Shown: positions 45,260-57,263 of the stretch, in pieces
Numbering within the stretch: position 1 is the first letter of the stretch
Layout: every line of letters starts with the position of its first letter
DNA from: Hawksworthiomyces lignivorus
Taxonomy: Eukaryota; Ascomycota; Sordariomycetes; Ophiostomatales; Ophiostomataceae
Length of the DNA: 64,000 nucleotides
Assembly (NCBI GenBank): GCA_002917075.1
Contig: NTMA01000099.1
Location: 1-64,000 of the forward strand
Direction: 5' to 3'
The notes under the pieces: model-generated
Databases searched by the model: none
What the model was told of the DNA's origin: nothing
The model's input: the letters and a program-made list of their open reading frames with translations, nothing else
Program-made: the position numbers and the translations under genes

Positions 45260-48200
45260 TGCGAGAGATGCGTGTCCGGCTCAGAAGGCGGCGCTGCTGC
45301 CAACTGCGCGGAGGGGGAGGTTGGGGACGCTAAATTTTTTTAAGGAACTCGATCTAATACATGCACCATGTATCGACGACTGGAACAGACTTTTTGCACC
45401 CTTCAATCCAAATACGTTCGAAGCGATGGAGGGGGGCTTTCGACTGGCGTTGGGCGTTTCTTGCTGTGGACCCTTTGCGTAGCGGCCCAGTCGCGGCGTG
45501 AAACTTTTAATCTGTAACCTAGCTAGACGACTAGCCGTTGGCTGTCTTTTGCAGCACCAGATGTTGCCGCAGGTCGCTCCCGCAACCGGTACTCGTCAGG
45601 AGAAGAGATGAATCAAATCTCGTGGCCTTCCGTGTTTGGTCCGCCCACCCATTCGTTTCCCTCTGATCTTGCTTGGCCTCCAGGCCGATAGATGAAAATA
45701 GATGAAATGTCGGTGTGCCTCGATCCTGGTGCGTCGTAGATGGCACTTTCAACGCCACTGCGGAAGCTCGGACACAAAGAGATAGCGGAGGCAGACTTGC
45801 GGTGGAGATGGCAGTCAAGGTCCAGGAGAATTGAGGATTCGTTCGCCACAGATAGTCGAGATAGATGCGCCAATCTAAGAATAGTACAGATGAAAGAAGG
45901 CCGATACGTGTGTTTCAGAGCGGCGTAGATGGAGACGAGCTTGTGGCGGAGCGTGGGACAAAAATTGTAATGCGATTCGACTTGCAAGGCACCGAGATTC
46001 GAGAGCCGAGCAGATGAGCGAGACAAAAATCTCGTAGATTTTTTTTGTTCAAGAAGAAGAGGAGGCGGAGGAAAGAGAAGTGTTGGTCTCCCAGAGGTTT
46101 ATTTTGGACTCGAGGTGGTTGGCGATAAAAAGACACTACAATGCGACATAGCGCGCACACACAGGGGGACACACGCACGCACACTCAACTCAACGGCGGG
46201 CGGCCGGCGCAAAATAGCGTGCGCAACTGTGACGGCGGCAAAATAGAAGAAATGATTGTGGGCGAGAACAAACCAAAATTAGAGAAGAAAAGGTATGTAC
46301 ATTGCTAATGGAAGCGGAAAAAGAAAAGAAGAGAAGAGAAAAGAAAAGAAAGCAAAAAAGAGGATTCGAGGATATGGGAGACGCCCAGTCCAGTCAGGCA
46401 GTTTGTAGGAGGAATTCAGAAGGAAAAGAGAAAAGAGACGGAAGTTTGTAGAGAAGGAGGATAAATTTGGGGAAAGTGAGGACTTGGGTCGAGAATACGT
46501 TAATAGCGGAGAGGAGCAGGAACGCAATATGGAAGGAACAAAGGACACACAACCACCGCAACGAGGACGGAATACGACAGAAGCTTCCTTCTGTTTGTGG
46601 TCTGTTATTTACTGGCTCTAAGCGCGCGCGGGCGGGGAAAGAGAAGGGGCCACAGGCGACAAGAGCGAGGAAGGGCAACAGAGGGGAGGGGAAGGGAGGA
46701 AGTGACAGAGCGCAGAAGAGATGGCCAGAAACCGAAGGAACGGGCGCTGAGTGGGCAGCCACTCTGCTGCACTTGAAGCCCTTGGGCGCCAAACATCTCC
46801 TTGTGTGTGGACTCTCCAGTCTGGGTAGTGCGAGGACATACTCCATACCGTATTCCTCTGTACATAAGGAGAACTACGGAGCATGTATGTACTCGTACAT
46901 CCAGACGACTAAGAAAGTCTGGGAGGGTCTGGCAAGTCTGGCAAGCCTGGGAACAAGACGAGTTCCTCGGGCTACCACCAACAGTATTATTATTGTTGTT
47001 TTTTAAGATGATACGGAGCAGCAGGGTGAGAGGGGTGCTGTTCATTTTGTCTGTGCTTGGAGCTCCGCCCAGCCCCAAGACAGATAAGCCGACCTGCTCG
47101 TCTTTGCCTTTCCTGGAGATCGCAGACCTGAGCAAACAGCTCACAACGCGCAACAGCAAAGAAATAATTGCTCGGTAACAGGGGGCCCGTGGTCGTAGAA
47201 CTTTCTGATGTTCATTTCCCATCGAGTTCACCATTCCACGCGATCATCTCTTTTCCCGTAAAAATGGAGACATATACGGCCCTGGACAATATCAAGGCGT
47301 CTCCTGCCCAATCTGCGCTGCGGTACGATACCATTTCTTTTCTCCGGCCTCTACCAAACAATGAAGCGCACCCACAGGTTCGACTGGATCTCTCTTGTCT
47401 GGCAAGCTTCCCATGTGTAAATCATACCAGTTTCCAGTCTGGTGGCTCTCCCGCAGACCAGAAAAGCAGCCGGCCTGGCAGGGGGAAAACAGAGCCTAGG
47501 CCCCCCGGCTGCAGAATATCTTTCCCACGTAACTATTCGTATTACACATAATATCTTACATACAGGGGACAATAACGAAGCTGCCGCCTCCATCGGAACT
47601 TTGAGGCTTCCGATGGCTCAAGAAGACGAGGCGAGGAAGAACCGCTTGGGTGATCGACAGGCCCGCCAATGCACAACATGTTGAGATGAGAAGAGATAGA
47701 TTAGGTTGAAGGAAGACTAAAAAGAGAAAAGACAAAAAGAGAAGAAGAAAAAAAGGGAAGAAAAAAAGTGTCCAGACTGTGCGCTGCCGTCGACTTGGAT
47801 CCCTCGGCTCTCTCTTCGAATGCGTGGATCTGAGAGAAGCATCCGCTTTCAAGACAAAGAGAGGGTCTCGAGACATGACCTACCAAGCATCACACTACCC
47901 ATTCATCGTTTCTACTGGCAGTCCTCCAGAACCAAGAAAAAAAAAGCCTCCCATCTCGGGCAATTAGGTACAGCCTGTCATTCTCATGAATTGATTAGTT
48001 ATTCGCCATTTGATCGTCGCTGTCCGAACTCGTCTGCACTGTTCTGTAGTGTGTCTCTGTCGGTCCTACTTTCAACTGTCCGTTGTGCGGGCTGCAGCGC
48101 AGTAACACACTTACTCTCCGCTGCAATTGCCGCTCCTTAACTGCTCTGAAGGTAGAGTAATACTCATTTGCGCCGAGCCTACACAGCGTACTCGTACATA

Positions 48201-49140
48201 CGTAGAAGTGAACATTGCCTCCTGTTCTATTTCTAGCACAATGTCACCTCCGCCCATGTCGTGCTTCCTTTTCCGCCAGTCAGAGCGTGCGGTTTTCATC
48301 TAGAGTGTCTGCAGGCGTCCGTTCGGGTGTTTCAGCATGCTCTGACGGCATATATAGTGCGTTAGCATTTCGCTACGACGAATAGAGTATATGCTACATT
48401 AGTGCCGTTTTCACACGTTGGTCCGACGGATAGAAGGCACCAGTGAGTGGGCATTTTCCACCTGAAGAGAAAAGCCAATTAAAAACCAAGAAAAGACCCA
48501 CTGTGATCTTATTGGCTCAATTCAGCAGATAGAAAATCTGCACTGATCCAAGAAATAAAAAAAATAAATAAAAACACATCAAGCAAACATAGTCAGAGGA
48601 GGGAAAAAAGGCACTCAGCAAGCTAACAACAAGCAAGGCTCTGCTCAGCTGTCTCGCAACAGGAGGTGACATGCTCTCGCGCGGCCTTAGTTGCTGTTAT
48701 CTTTGCATTTCACAGATGAGCTTGCCTTCTGTCGCTGGTTCCTCTGCTTTTGATTTGACGTGAATGTTCCTTTGAGTTAGGAGAAGGACGAAGGCGGTCA
48801 CAACTTCATTCAGGTAAGAGAAGACACCTCTACCCCCCTCTCAACACCTTTTCAACACTTTTTGCTTTCTCTCTACCGACTATATGATGAAATCTTTACT
48901 ATTGGAGCTGTCTGAGACGCTTGATGACACAATTTTTTTATTACGCAACATTATTCTGATCCTTCGCACATGACGATTGCAAACACATCTACAAATCCAT
49001 GCAAAATCAGACCTGAGAACTCAATTAGCTAACTCTGTTTCGCATGCATCTGCAGGTCCATCTTCGCTTTGTCTGTTCTTTGATTAAATTCTACGCTGAT
49101 CGTCTCTTATTGCTGCTCCTCTTGTCGCAAGCCCACAGCC
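45260..49140. promoter_or_regulatory. Long divergent region between NBP2-like gene and SSU72
   Basis: A 3.9 kb gap. Left part (45260-46500): NBP2-like promoter, with A/G-rich plus strand near 46270-46480. Middle: a tandem GTCTGGCAA-type repeat (about 46915-46950) and TACGGAGCA variants at 46875 and 47012. Right part: CT-rich leader of SSU72. Open frames such as 46467-47006 and 46605-47234 overlap on opposite strands and lack domains. No tRNA or rRNA recognised. Confidence 0.4.
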
Positions 49141-50044
49141 ATGGCTGCCACCAACGGAACTTCCGCTGCCGCACCCAGTGCCCTTCCCTCGGGCAGCGAG
49201 GCGGAGGAGGCATCCACCTTCAAACTTAAATTCTGCACAGTATGCGCGAGCAACCAGAATCGGTGCGTGTAATCGCTAGAACTCCGTAGATCAGAGGTAG
49301 AAAGAAAAGACAGAGTAGGAGGGAGAGCAAATTTGTGCGTGCACTGTGCAGCAGGGCTAACGCCCATGGTGCAACGAAAAAAATAGATCAATGGAGGCAC
49401 ATCTCCGCCTAGCCCAGGCGGGCTTTCCCGTCATCTCGTTCGGTACCGGCTCCCTCGTGCGCCTGCCGGGCCCGACCATCACACAGCCCAACGTGTACCA
49501 GTTCAACAAGACCTCTTACGACAGCATCTACCGCGAGCTGGAGGAGAAGGACGTCCGCCTCTACCGGGCCAACGGCGTCCTCAATATGATTGACCGCAAC
49601 CGTGGCGTCAAGTGGGGGCCCGAGCGCTGGCAGGACTGGCAGGTCGGCATGCCGCGGCTGGAGCACGCCTCCGACATGGGCAGCGCCGGCACCGAGGGCG
49701 GCGTGGCCGACATCGTCATCACGTGCGAGGAGCGCTGCTGGGACGCCGTCGTCGACGACCTGCTGCAGCGGGGGAGCCCCCTCAACCGGCCCGTCCACGT
49801 CATCAACGTCGACATCCGCGACAACCACGAGGAGGCCGCCCACGGCGGCCGCGGCATCCTCGACCTGGCCACCGCATTGAACCGCGCCGCCGCCGAGGAG
49901 CGCGACAAGGTCGGCGCCGCCGGCTTCGACGCCGGCGGTGCCGCCAGCCGCTCAGGCTTCGACGAGCGCGTCCCGGACATCCTGGCCGAGTGGCAGGAGC
50001 GATGGCCGAGCCTGCCTGCCACCTGGACCCTGGCTTGGTTCTGA
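49141..50044 (+). CDS. SSU72: RNA polymerase II CTD phosphatase Ssu72
   Basis: Phosphatase that removes phosphate from Ser5 (and Ser7) of the Pol II C-terminal domain within the cleavage and polyadenylation factor, linking termination and 3' processing. Exons 49141-49262 and 49387-50044; the intron is 49263-49386 (GTGCGT...AATAG). The product is 259 residues. The catalytic loop is C-x5-R: Cys35 to Arg41 in [13 protein letters not shown], and the intron splits the Arg41 codon. Other family blocks are [58 protein letters not shown] and the [18 protein letters not shown] segment. The N-terminal 27 residues and the Ala/Gly insert near 205 are extra relative to yeast. Start ATG context is CAGCCATGG, a good match for fungi. 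Secure. Confidence 0.97.
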
Positions 50045-53000
50045 GCGAAGCGGCTAGGGAGGCTGTGGCTGGCATCGGGCTGACGGCAAAAGAAAACACG
50101 AAGCCGGACGACGCGCATCTCTGCCCCTGCTCAGGCACCATCCTCGAAACCCATTTCTCGCTGTTGCAAAATAGTCAGTGGTGATGCATGCACACGACAA
50201 AGAGCAACTGGCTCTCTGCTATACGCGGTGAGCTCGCCAGAGTGGCGGCTTCTGCTACCTGCATGCTCTGCAAAACTTCGTAATAACCCCCTTTACTTAA
50301 AGACTACACAATGCCCATGCAACTAAGCATCATATTCAGCCAGAGAGGTGCTGATCTGAGCGTCGGGTTTTGAATATACATTAGCCTCAGTCTGTATTCT
50401 CCGAATGTATACATATTTTCCTCAAAAAGTTTGTGCGCAGGGAACCACGTGCGGAAGCGACGATCTTTCTGGGGGATTGGAAGGCGGGAAAGGCAAAAAG
50501 TGAGCTGATGCGACTATGACATCTTCCAAAGGGGTCCTGGGAGTCGCTCCCAACGCAGCAAACGTGTGCCTCATCCATGTTGGTGAATAAGAAGGACGCA
50601 CGAAATACCCTGTGCCCTGTGCACGAGATACTTCCAGCGTGGCTCGAATTTGTATATATTGTTGTGTCATGCTGCGAATAGGACGCTCTCCATTCGGGAC
50701 GCATATCAAACACGTCAATGCATAAACCAGCATGCCCCAATTCTACCACCACCCAGACAAGGCGCAAATAAATACATACAGTAGAGAGATAAGCCGGCAA
50801 ATTCCTGCAGAGCCTCCAGAGAGGACATCGGGATACCACGCAAAACTTTCCCGCCTATTCAGAATTTTGTTTCTGTTTCCTCATCTGTTTTTATCCTTTT
50901 TTTTCCCTTCTGTCTTCTTTTCCTTCTATTCCTCTATGTGGTGCCGTCGCACCTTTCTAGCATGGGCCGCCCAGGGGCGGGCCAGTAAAACAAAGCCACA
51001 CAATTTAGATTTGCGCCGCTCTTCCATAGAAAGCGTTGGACTCTGACTATCAGAAGCCGGAAGAAAAGGAAGAGATAGCAAAACATAGGACGAAGAATGC
51101 ATTTCGAAAATAAAAGCAAATAGATAAGAGTTTGAAAACCCGGGAAACCCAGCTCGCGGGAATCTATCGGAGAAATTTCGCCAGACTGATGTGAAACCGC
51201 GTGCTGCACAATGAGGACCAGCCCGCTTCGCTTTTAGATTGCGCTGCCATTTTGGTATATACTTCGTACACTCACACAATTGGCGAGCTGCTGCCGGAGT
51301 ACCAATTTACATACATCAAGATGCAACAAATCTCTTGCTCAGCAATAATCTACCCTCTACACGTAATATTCACGGCGTAGGCCCGCCTAGAGCAAGACCC
51401 TAAGGCAAGATTGACTAACGAGACCCACGTGATGTGAGATATGGTGGAGACGGGCTGAAGATCATCGACGTGGAAAAACCTGCCGAAGGACTCTCAAGAT
51501 TGCACAATTCCTTTTGCGCAATTCCTCGAGGCATTGCCTGCATTTGTTTGGCTGCACATCAAAACTGGAGGTACCCAGAAATGTGCAGGCGTGGGACGTA
51601 CACAAATTTACACGTATGTATGTAGAGAACAATACAGCTATTTCAGAGCAGAGCCATACATGTCAAATAGTGGAACTGGGAATTTGGGAGGGGGCGTATA
51701 CCCTGGCGGGAATTTCTCTGTATCAAATATGTAGTACTGGTCGGGCTCCACAAACTGTGCGCAGCGCCTTCTGATGGGAGATTGGTGTGGAGGCAAGATG
51801 AACAAACGAGACTCCAAGGCCGGGGAGCGCGATTGGCTGCATCCAACTAACGAGAGGAACCTCAATAAAACCAGTAAGGCGAGAAGAGCAACAGGGACAG
51901 CAAGAAAGCATAAGCCTTATACGCATGTTCTCGGGTTCATACGCACGGAGCGGTGTGTACGGAGCGAATGCGTAAAAAACACGAAAGTGGTCTAGATGCG
52001 TGGCTTTGGAAAGGACCGGGCGGCTGGCTCAATTGGCAGAGTGATTGATAAAATTGCGCTTGCCTTATTCCATTCGCGACAATGTCACGCTGATAAAAAT
52101 ACCATTGTTAATTATACCATACGGGGTAAGATCCATAAGCGTTGTCTCAAACACACTACGGAGTACGCAGGTACCCGTAAGACAAAAAAACGACTCTGAA
52201 ATTACTGCAATCCCATTTCTGTAGAGGACAGTAGCTACGGTGACCGAAGATGGAGACGTCCACGTACGCATATTCCGTCTAATACGGAGCATGTATCAAG
52301 AGCTAGTAAGGAGATGACGGAGGGGGCTGAGAATTTGGCAGGGAAACGTATGGAGTACGTACGGAGGCCGTACGACTGTACGTGCTGGCGCAAAAAACTG
52401 TGTAGATTTCTATTGTGTGCAGTAAGAAAGAGAGGCTCAAAAGGGGCTGACGACAGGTCCTCCGCTAGCACTCTTCGTCCCTTTTCCTGGCGACCAATTG
52501 CAAAGATACAAAGATAATAGGCTGGTCAAGCTAATAAAGCCTACATACTGCATCGGCGACCTGGGCAGCTGGTATCTGCATGCTGCAGAATACTCTATAC
52601 TCCGTAGGCCAAACCGGTTGGGTTCGTCCAAACGTCAGCATTTTTTTTAGCGCGCGCCTCCCGCATTGCCCACGCCATTTCTCCTTGTAGCGTTACCGCC
52701 TCTGCTTTTATTTCCTGCTGCTGATTCCTCACCCCTGGTTCCTGTACCTGGCTGGACGACTTCCGTTCCTGGCACTTCCCACGGCCGCCAGTCCCAAAGA
52801 GGCTAACCCAAATCTAGACCGCGCTAGGTTTTCAGAAGAAGAAAGGAGCGGGAAAAGGAGATTGGGCACATACATACATACCTCTAAACTCCATGCGCGG
52901 TCGTAGCTGCTTATTCGTCCTTGATTTCTTTGCAGATGGCAGATTGGAGATTGCGCAGAAAGTGGCGCTTTCTTTTTTCAGTCTTCGATCATTCTTGCTC

Positions 53001-54239
53001 GACGCCGAAATTCTCCCCTCCCCTTTTTCTTCCGGTATCACAAGAGCGCCTTCTGTCTTGGTCGTTGATTTTGTGCGAGGCAATACTCATTCATTCCTTT
53101 TTGGCCTTGTAATTCCGAAATTCTGTGCTTCTTCTTCTCTCATTCCTTCCCCTGGTCCTTTCTTCTGCTTCCCTCATTGCCCTGTTATTGCGTCTCGCTG
53201 TTGCTTTATTTTGTTTTACTTTATTTTATTCTATTCTGTCAATCTTGTTCCCTGGCTTCTTTCTCTCGAGGTCCCGTTGGTTGGTTCATTCATTCGTTCC
53301 ACACACCCCCCTCCTCCAAAATAACACTTTGCCGGGCCATTCCATTTTTGACGTTTCAGCATCACCCGTCGTCTGTGTCGCGGATTTCACGGAGTAAGGC
53401 CGGACTACACACTCTCTTCCTCTTTTTCCTTCCATTTCCCTTCTCCTTTCTTGTCACCCTTCTTTTTTTTAAGCCCTGTCCTGCACGAATTCAAACGTCT
53501 TCCTCTCTTTGTTCGCTTCTCTTTCTACCCCTATTGTGGCACGATCGACTCTGCATTGAGTGGCTCTTTCCCTTGTACCTTTTCCTTGTACCTTTTCCTC
53601 GCTTTCGCTCTTCTCCACACTCGCTCCTTCCCTTTTACCCTCACTCTTTCCTGGGCTCCTTCCCCTTAGCCTCCCTATTTTGTTAGCACTCCACTTCTCT
53701 AGCCTCTCCTGCCCGCCTTATTCGGTCTGGCCCTGCGTCGTCCTTCTCCCTTCACAGCGTTTCGTGGCCCCCCTTTTCTGTCACTTTATCTCTTATTGCC
53801 AAATTTCCCCGTCACATCGTGCTATCTACGACAAAACCCTCTCTCCTTCGACAACTAAAAATACACAGAGAGGCAAAGGAGTCTTGCCAGACGAAAGGCA
53901 CGAAGGGATCGATTCAAAGTGCGCGCGCACAGGTTTCGCCGCACAATTGCATAAGGAAATTAGACGTGGAAAAGGAACACGGAACGGAGAATTGTGAGAG
54001 ACGAATAACGACTGCGACCGCGACGGTGGCTTGGAGGACAAAGACGAGACGCACGCGTTGCGCAGAGGCACAAAGGAATCCCTGACGAGAGGAACACAAA
54101 GGGACAACTCTTGGATACGACAGGGAGAAAAGAGGCAACAAGGCCGCAACCGTCAGCCTTCTCATCCCAGCGACAAAGCTACTCGCCATATTAGTCAAAC
54201 GGCCCTCATCACTGTACTAGGTCTTCCAGAATCCAAAGA
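50045..54239. promoter_or_regulatory. Long tandem gap between SSU72 and SPA2
   Basis: A 4.2 kb gap. Left: 3' UTR of SSU72. Middle (51900-52650): a cluster of TACGGAGTA-type words. Right (about 53090-53840): a long CT-rich block on the plus strand followed by an A/G-rich leader up to the SPA2 ATG, a common fungal promoter layout. Open frames in the CT-rich block (for example 53177-53686) are compositional. No gene supported. Confidence 0.42.
51957..52606. repeat. Cluster of TACGGAGTA-type elements
   Basis: Exact copies at 52157-52165 (TACGGAGTA) and 52598-52606 (TACTCCGTA), with variants TACGGAGCG at 51957, TACGGAGCA at 52283 and TATGGAGTACGTACGGAGG around 52350-52367. All lie in the SSU72/SPA2 gap. 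Confidence 0.6.
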
Positions 54240-57200
54240 ATGAACGGCCGAAATGCACCGCTATCACCAGTGTCTGTAGGCGAGAGTGAATGGCCCACTA
54301 GCTACCCGATGGAGAAAGACGGTCCTTACCCGAACAATCGCGGCCAGCTAATATCGCCGCCCAATTCTGGCGGCTCCATGAACTCACCGATGAATGGTAG
54401 TTTCCCCCCGGGGGTAAACGGCGGCCCGTCCCCCCCGCCCTCAATTAGAGGCTCTGCTCGCACAAACTCGTTTGCGATGAGCGAGAGCGGGCGCAGCCAA
54501 CGCGACGACGGCTCGGATGTGATTCTAGGCGAACACTACGTTGCGTTCAAGCGCTTCCTGTCGCAGACTTCCCGCGATGGCAAGCCAAATCCGCCCGCCA
54601 ACAAGGCCCGCGACAAGCTACAGCGGCTCACATCTGTGCAATTTCTTGAACTCAGCACCGACGTCTACGACGAGCTCATACGCCGCCAATCCTTCAGCCG
54701 CCGCCCTCCCGGTGGGCCGCCAAACAACGGCCCACCTGCTTATCTCTTGCCCGAAGACAGCTTCCATCCAAAACGAAACCAGGCACGCCAAAAGCTGGCC
54801 ACTCTGGGCCCCCCGCGCTTTCGAGATTTGGCCACTGACGTCTTTTGCGAGCTGGAGCGGCGCTTCCCTCGCTTCGTCGCCGGCGACATTCCTCGTTTGA
54901 CCAGCCCCGCGTCCGTTCGCGGCCCCAGCCGAACAGGAACTCCCATCAGCGGGGGCATGAATGGCTTCCCTCCGCGAGGACAGAGCCGGCGCCGTCCTTC
55001 TGAGGCCGGCTCAATACGCTCGATGCGCAGTGGCCTCGGATTGGGTGCATTGGGTGGAGGCCCGGGAGCCGGATCAGTACCTCCATCACCTGGCCTGCCT
55101 CCAAATAGCTATGATCGGCCGATGCAGAAGCAGTCACAAAGCAACACCATTGTGCCCAACAAGAGCACCATGGTTGAAGAAGACGACGAAGCGGTCAGCC
55201 CGCTAAACGATAATAATATGACCAGTGGCATGACTAACGGCATGAATGGCGGTCTTGGTCGGCAAATGAGCCGGCAAGAAAGTAGACGGGGCGGTAGCTC
55301 CGAGAGCAATACCGCGCAATCAGAGGTCTGTAGCAAGCCCTTCTTTTTCGTCTCAGTTTATCGGCCCTGTCCCCGGGAGTACTAAAGACTAACAATTTGG
55401 CAGGCCAACAAGCGTATGATGAATGACTACGAAGCTCAAATTAAGGATTTACAAGATAAAATGGAGAAGATGGAATCGGATACGAAACGAAAACAAGACG
55501 AGATGGACGCAATGTTAGACGCTGAACGGAGGCAGGCATCGGCAGCCAACTTGGAAAAACAAGATTGGTCCAAGCAGCGCCGCGACTTGGAGAATCAGCT
55601 AGCTGATTCCCAGAATCTGGCCGAATCCTTACAACAGGACATGGACCGCATGCGCAACGATCATGCGGCGCAAGAGCGTCAGCTTCGGGCTCAAATCGAC
55701 GATCTTCGGCAGTCTTTGGCTGACAGCGCAAGGTCCAACAATGGAAGCAGAAACGGTGGTGGCGACCCAGATCTTGTGCGCGAAAACGAAAGACTTCGAG
55801 AGGCGCTGCGCGAACAACAACAAGTAACAGATGAGGTCCGTGGTGAGGCGGAACAGTTTCTCCAGGAAATGCGCATGCTGTCACAGCAGAGCGGAAGCAC
55901 GTGGGAGAAGCAGACGGAGCTGGAAAAGACCATCGAGTCCCTTGAGGCGGAGGTGCGCGACTGGCGCAATCGCTATGCCCGCAGCAAGACACAGTTGCGG
56001 AACTTGCGTGCTTCGTCCATGGGCCTACCTGCTGCAGAGGATGCTGGCCGGTATGTGCGCGAGAAGGGATTCACAACTGACAATGGCTTAATCAAAGACG
56101 TCCACGTCACCAAATTCCAAATTGCTGTGGATGAGCTCCTTCGGCGCGCTCGCATCGATGAACCCGAAAAGGCGATGGACTCTATGAAAACTGTTGTCTC
56201 TTCAGTCCGGCGCATCACCAAGGACATAGAGTCATCGACGCCGCAAGACGAAGAAATGGCGCAAATACAGAACAGGCTGAAGATGCGCGTGTCTGCCACA
56301 GCAAACAATCTTATCACGGCCTCCAAGAACTTTGCCATGGCCGCCGGTTTGTCTCCCGTATCGTTGCTGGATGCTGCTGCCTCCCACCTGGTGGCCGCCG
56401 TTGTTGAATTGCTGCGGACAGTGAAGATTCGGACCACGCCGGCCGATGAACTTGAGGACGACGACGAGGGAACTCTGACGCCAGTAGAGTCCAGCGCTAG
56501 CTTCTTCTCGCCGCGGAGCAACGGCGGCCAAACGACCGCCACCACTATATCATCCGCAACAACGCAAAACTCGCTTCCGCCACCGCCTCCGTTCCAAGGC
56601 CTAGGTGGTATCCGTGACAGTGCCGACTCGTCTGCTTACAGTCCTATCAGCTCTCCGCGGCAGTCAGAGGATCGCTACGGAGGCTTTTCGCGAGGCGTAC
56701 CGAACGGAATGAATGGTATGAATGGTGGTATGAATGGTGGCATGAACGGAGGCATGAACGGAGGCATGAACGGAGGCGGCCCAGATTATCTAGACGTCAA
56801 CAAGAGCCTGCCTTCTGCGCCGAACGGCTTCTCTGCACCTGGCCGACCGGATCAGCGCACCGAAGATCTGAAAGCTTTCCTCGATGATCAGACAACAGTC
56901 ATGGTGCAAATCATTCAGAACATGGTCGGTCTGATCCGCAGCGACGCAACCGTTCAGCAAATCACGAGCCAGATTAACGACATTGCGGACATTGTTGGCA
57001 AGGTGATCGCGGAGACCGAGGCCAGCGGCAACGGTGGGCCTTCTCTAGACAAGCTGGTCAACTGCCGCCAGCGTTTGGTTGACGCCGGTGACAAGGGCGA
57101 GGCTATGAGCGCCGCCGAGGCCAATGGTGGGCGAAAGATGGACATGCGCTCTTGGACAACATCGCTGCCGCCGATTGCATTTGAGATTGCACGCGAGACT

Positions 57201-57263
57201 AAGGAGCTGGTCAAGCGAATCGACCGGCTGGTCCTAGGGGACGTGAACGACGACTTTTCGTGA
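54240..57263 (+). CDS. SPA2: Polarisome scaffold Spa2 (SpaA)
   Basis: Scaffold at hyphal tips that organises formin, Bud6 and MAPK components. Exons 54240-55325 and 55404-57263; the intron is 55326-55403 (GTCTGT...TGGCAG). The product is 981 residues. The N-terminal Spa2 homology repeats are both visible: ARDKLQRLTSVQFLELSTDVYDELIRR in two parts (about 123-150) and ARQKLATLGPPRFRDLATDVF with CELERRFPRF (about 182-211). Exon 2 begins with a long coiled coil (about 363-600, many Glu, Lys and Gln heptads). The C-terminal domain contains RTEDLKAFLDDQTTVMVQII and ITSQINDIADIVGKVIAETE. A MNGG repeat lies at about 796-820. The donor GTCTGT is not the usual GTAAGT type, but it is the only one nearby that keeps the frame. 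A long CT-rich region precedes the gene. Confidence 0.93.
56711..56778 (+). repeat. Tandem 12-base repeat encoding Met-Asn-Gly-Gly
   Basis: About five imperfect copies of a 12-base unit (ATGAATGGTGGT/ATGAACGGAGGC) in SPA2. Synonymous differences between the left and right copies suggest two expansion steps. Confidence 0.9.

Noticed and set aside
52019..52092. tRNA-like start: GGCTGGCTCAATTGGCAGAG resembles an A box and D arm
   Set aside because: No matching B box (GGTTCGANTCC type) follows at the right distance, and no acceptor stem pairs. Probably chance or a very decayed fragment.
53177..53686. 169-codon Phe/Leu/Ser-rich open frame
   Set aside because: Lies in the CT-rich promoter block of SPA2 where several overlapping frames are open; a compositional artefact.
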